A stretch of 64,000 nt of DNA from Brevundimonas sp. SL130 (lineage in GTDB: Bacteria > Pseudomonadota > Alphaproteobacteria > Caulobacterales > Caulobacteraceae): positions 3,388,657-3,452,656 of the forward strand of contig NZ_CP113064.1 of assembly GCF_026625805.1 (NCBI RefSeq). The letters run 5' to 3'. A program made the translations under genes and the position numbers. Below, piece after piece: positions 62,554-64,000 of the stretch. Every line of letters begins with the position of its first letter. Positions within the stretch are counted from its first letter, which is position 1. The notes beneath the pieces were generated by a model. That model did not search any database, had not been told where the DNA came from, and saw nothing but the letters and a program-made list of their open reading frames with translations.

Positions 62554-63054
62554 GGGCTGTAGGTAGGGGTTGGCGAGCGGTTCGTCACCTCGCGGCGAGG
62601 AATAGACTCAATCCACTCGAATCTTTTGGAGTCAATTTCAGTGTGTGTTTCCGGCGATCTCCTTGCGGCGTTGGGCCAGGCGAGGCTTGGAACCCAGCGA
62701 CGCCGAAGGCGAAATCCGTCAGCGCGCGGCCCTACGCCCGGAATGAAGAAAGAGAAGAGGCCAGCGCGCACAATGACGCTGGCCCGCTTCAAACAATTTC
62801 AACGACTTGTGAACATCCAGCGCCTTTCGACCCACCGGTGGCCGGCAGTGTGAGATCATCTTTGCATGAGAAGCGACACCACAGCCCCCATCGACCGCCA
62901 CCGCGCCGTTTTCGGCAGGTTTGGCGCCTCTGGCACGTTTGGCGCCTTGGCACGCTGTTTTCGCGCCATTCGCGCCAGAACGGGCGTCACATCATATTTC
63001 GCCATTCAGGGCGTAGCGCAGCAAAAGCCCGGAAGGACAAAAACGAGGGCCGAC
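62554..63054. other. Long intergenic stretch with short tandem repeats
   Basis: This 501-base gap has only short open frames without family resemblance. At 62919-62953 two copies of GTTTGGCGCC(TC)TTGGCAC-like sequence lie in tandem (18 and 17 bases), followed by further GCGCCA-containing copies. They may be binding sites or a small repeat. Other parts show nothing recognisable. Confidence 0.45.
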
Positions 63055-63804
63055 CTACCGCGCCAGCTTCCCCTTGGCCTTATCGGCCGACAAAACGACG
63101 TCCGGATCCGGCGCCGCGATCTCCTCGCCGCAATGGTCCAGCACCGCCAGGATGTGGCGCATCAGATTGAGGCGGGCCGTCTTCTTGTCGTCGGTGGCGA
63201 CGACGGTCCAGGGGGCGAAGTCGCGATCCGTCGCGTCCAGCATCCGGTCGCGGGCGTCGGAATAGGCGTCGAACCGAGTCTCGGCCTCCGCGTCCAGCGA
63301 CGACAGCTTGAACCGTTTCAGCGGATCGACGCGGCGTTCCCTCAGCCGCTCGGCCTGTTCCTTGCGCGAGATGTCGAGCCACAGCTTGATCAGAATAATC
63401 CCGTCGTCGGTCAGCATCCGCTCGAACCGCGGGGCGTCGGTCAGGAACTGGGCGTACTGCTCGGGCGTGCAATAGCCCATGACCGGCTCGACCCCGGCGC
63501 GGTTGTACCAGGACCGGTTGAAGATGACCGTCTCGCCCGCCGCCGGCAGGTGCGGCACGTAACGCTGGAAATACCACTGGCCGGTCTCCCGGTCGCTGGG
63601 CTTGGGCAGGGCGACGACGCGGGTCTGGCGCGGGGACATGTATTCGGTCAGCCGCTTGATGGCCCCGTCCTTGCCGGCGGTGTCGCGCCCCTCGAGCACG
63701 ATGACGACGCGCAGACCGTGTGCGATGGTCCAGGCCTGGGTCTTCACCATGGCGAGTTGAAGCTGTTCGAGCTCGGTTTCGTAGGCGTCGGTCTTTTTTC
63801 CCAT
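63055..63804 (-). CDS. ppk2: Polyphosphate kinase 2 family protein
   Basis: From ATG 63804 the protein has 249 residues, the normal length of class I PPK2. Walker A is EGRDTAGKDGAIKR (residues 38-51), followed by FNRSWYNRAGVEPVMGYCTP and the family motif LIKLWLDISRKEQAERLRER. PPK2 transfers phosphate between polyphosphate and nucleoside diphosphates. An upstream in-frame start would add a non-conserved N terminus. All key residues are present. Confidence 0.94.
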   Translation of the reverse strand: MGKKTDAYETELEQLQLAMVKTQAWTIAHGLRVVIVLEGRDTAGKDGAIKRLTEYMSPRQTRVVALPKPSDRETGQWYFQRYVPHLPAAGETVIFNRSWYNRAGVEPVMGYCTPEQYAQFLTDAPRFERMLTDDGIILIKLWLDISRKEQAERLRERRVDPLKRFKLSSLDAEAETRFDAYSDARDRMLDATDRDFAPWTVVATDDKKTARLNLMRHILAVLDHCGEEIAAPDPDVVLSADKAKGKLAR

Positions 63805-63936
63805 AGGGCGACAGTGGAACGGGGGCCCCGCCAGGGCAAGCGGAGCGGCGGAACGCGGCCCGAAGATGACGATCTTCTCACGTGCCCGCACCGCCCGTCG
63901 GGGTTAGGGTGGTCCGAACCGGGAGGGGTTTCGACG

Positions 63937-64000
63937 ATGCTGAACCGCCGAATGCTAATGATGTCCAGCGTAGCCGCCGCGACCGCCGGAGCGACGGTCG
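63937..64000 (+). CDS. Start of an exported protein gene (runs off window)
   Basis: An ATG 11 bases after GGGAGGGG opens a frame of 21 codons to the window end: LNRRMLMMSSVAAATAGATV. The paired arginines before a hydrophobic stretch look like a twin-arginine (Tat) signal. Nothing can be said about the mature protein. Confidence 0.55.
   Translation, partial: MLNRRMLMMSSVAAATAGATV

Overview
The window reads as an alphaproteobacterial chromosome of the Caulobacteraceae type, most like Brevundimonas or Caulobacter. It is GC-rich, and the order mcpA-cheX-cheY-cheA-cheW-cheR-cheB-cheY-cheD-cheU-cheY-cheE matches the first Caulobacter chemotaxis operon. CarD, FdxA, a Suv3-like helicase, rpmB, tldD and a TonB receptor fit the same group. 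The right half (about 31-64 kb) is ordinary backbone; the left half (1 to about 30.8 kb) is accessory DNA.

Accessory region 1 (1-20.9 kb). A nine-gene type IV secretion locus runs on the plus strand (4412-12608): pilin, VirB3, VirB4, VirB6, VirB8, VirB9, VirB10, VirB11 and a second pilin-like gene. Most genes overlap by 4 bases. No VirD4, relaxase, VirB1, VirB5 or VirB7 is visible, so the parts list resembles the Bordetella pertussis Ptl toxin exporter rather than a conjugation machine. On both sides lie minus-strand cassettes. Each starts with a near-identical secreted protein (two YD repeats followed by Ig-like modules) and continues with an RHS/YD shell gene. The complete right-hand cassette encodes an RHS shell split into two signal-peptide-bearing polypeptides, a C-terminal HNH-like nuclease tip, and an overlapping SUKH-like immunity gene. 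My inference is a Ptl-like exporter for periplasmic, two-piece RHS toxins. The left-hand cassette runs off the window start.

Accessory region 2 (21.2-30.8 kb). A Tn7-like transposition operon (tnsA, tnsB, tnsC, tniQ; minus strand) is followed by a strong terminator, a divergent Ner-like/XRE-like regulator pair and a small membrane protein. Beyond it is a stretch of gene wreckage: a HEPN fragment butted against a truncated nuclease-STAND defence gene, and a broken CoA-transferase tail. The region ends at a tRNA-Arg(CCT) gene whose 3' end faces the accessory DNA. The tRNA shows an apparent swap of the 19:56 tertiary pair.

Backbone (31-64 kb). The chemotaxis operon (minus strand) is followed by a stand-alone chemoreceptor sensor fragment, a membrane histidine kinase with a FixJ-like regulator, a Suv3-like helicase whose Walker A motif is broken by a 7-base tandem duplication, an S4 protein, YceI, ferredoxin, CarD, DUF3617, L28, an M1-type peptidase, a transglutaminase-like protein, an EamA transporter, a cold-shock protein, an extensin-like protein, a POT peptide transporter, a TonB receptor, a TraB/GumN protein, TldD and PPK2. 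A gene with a twin-arginine-like signal starts at the right edge.
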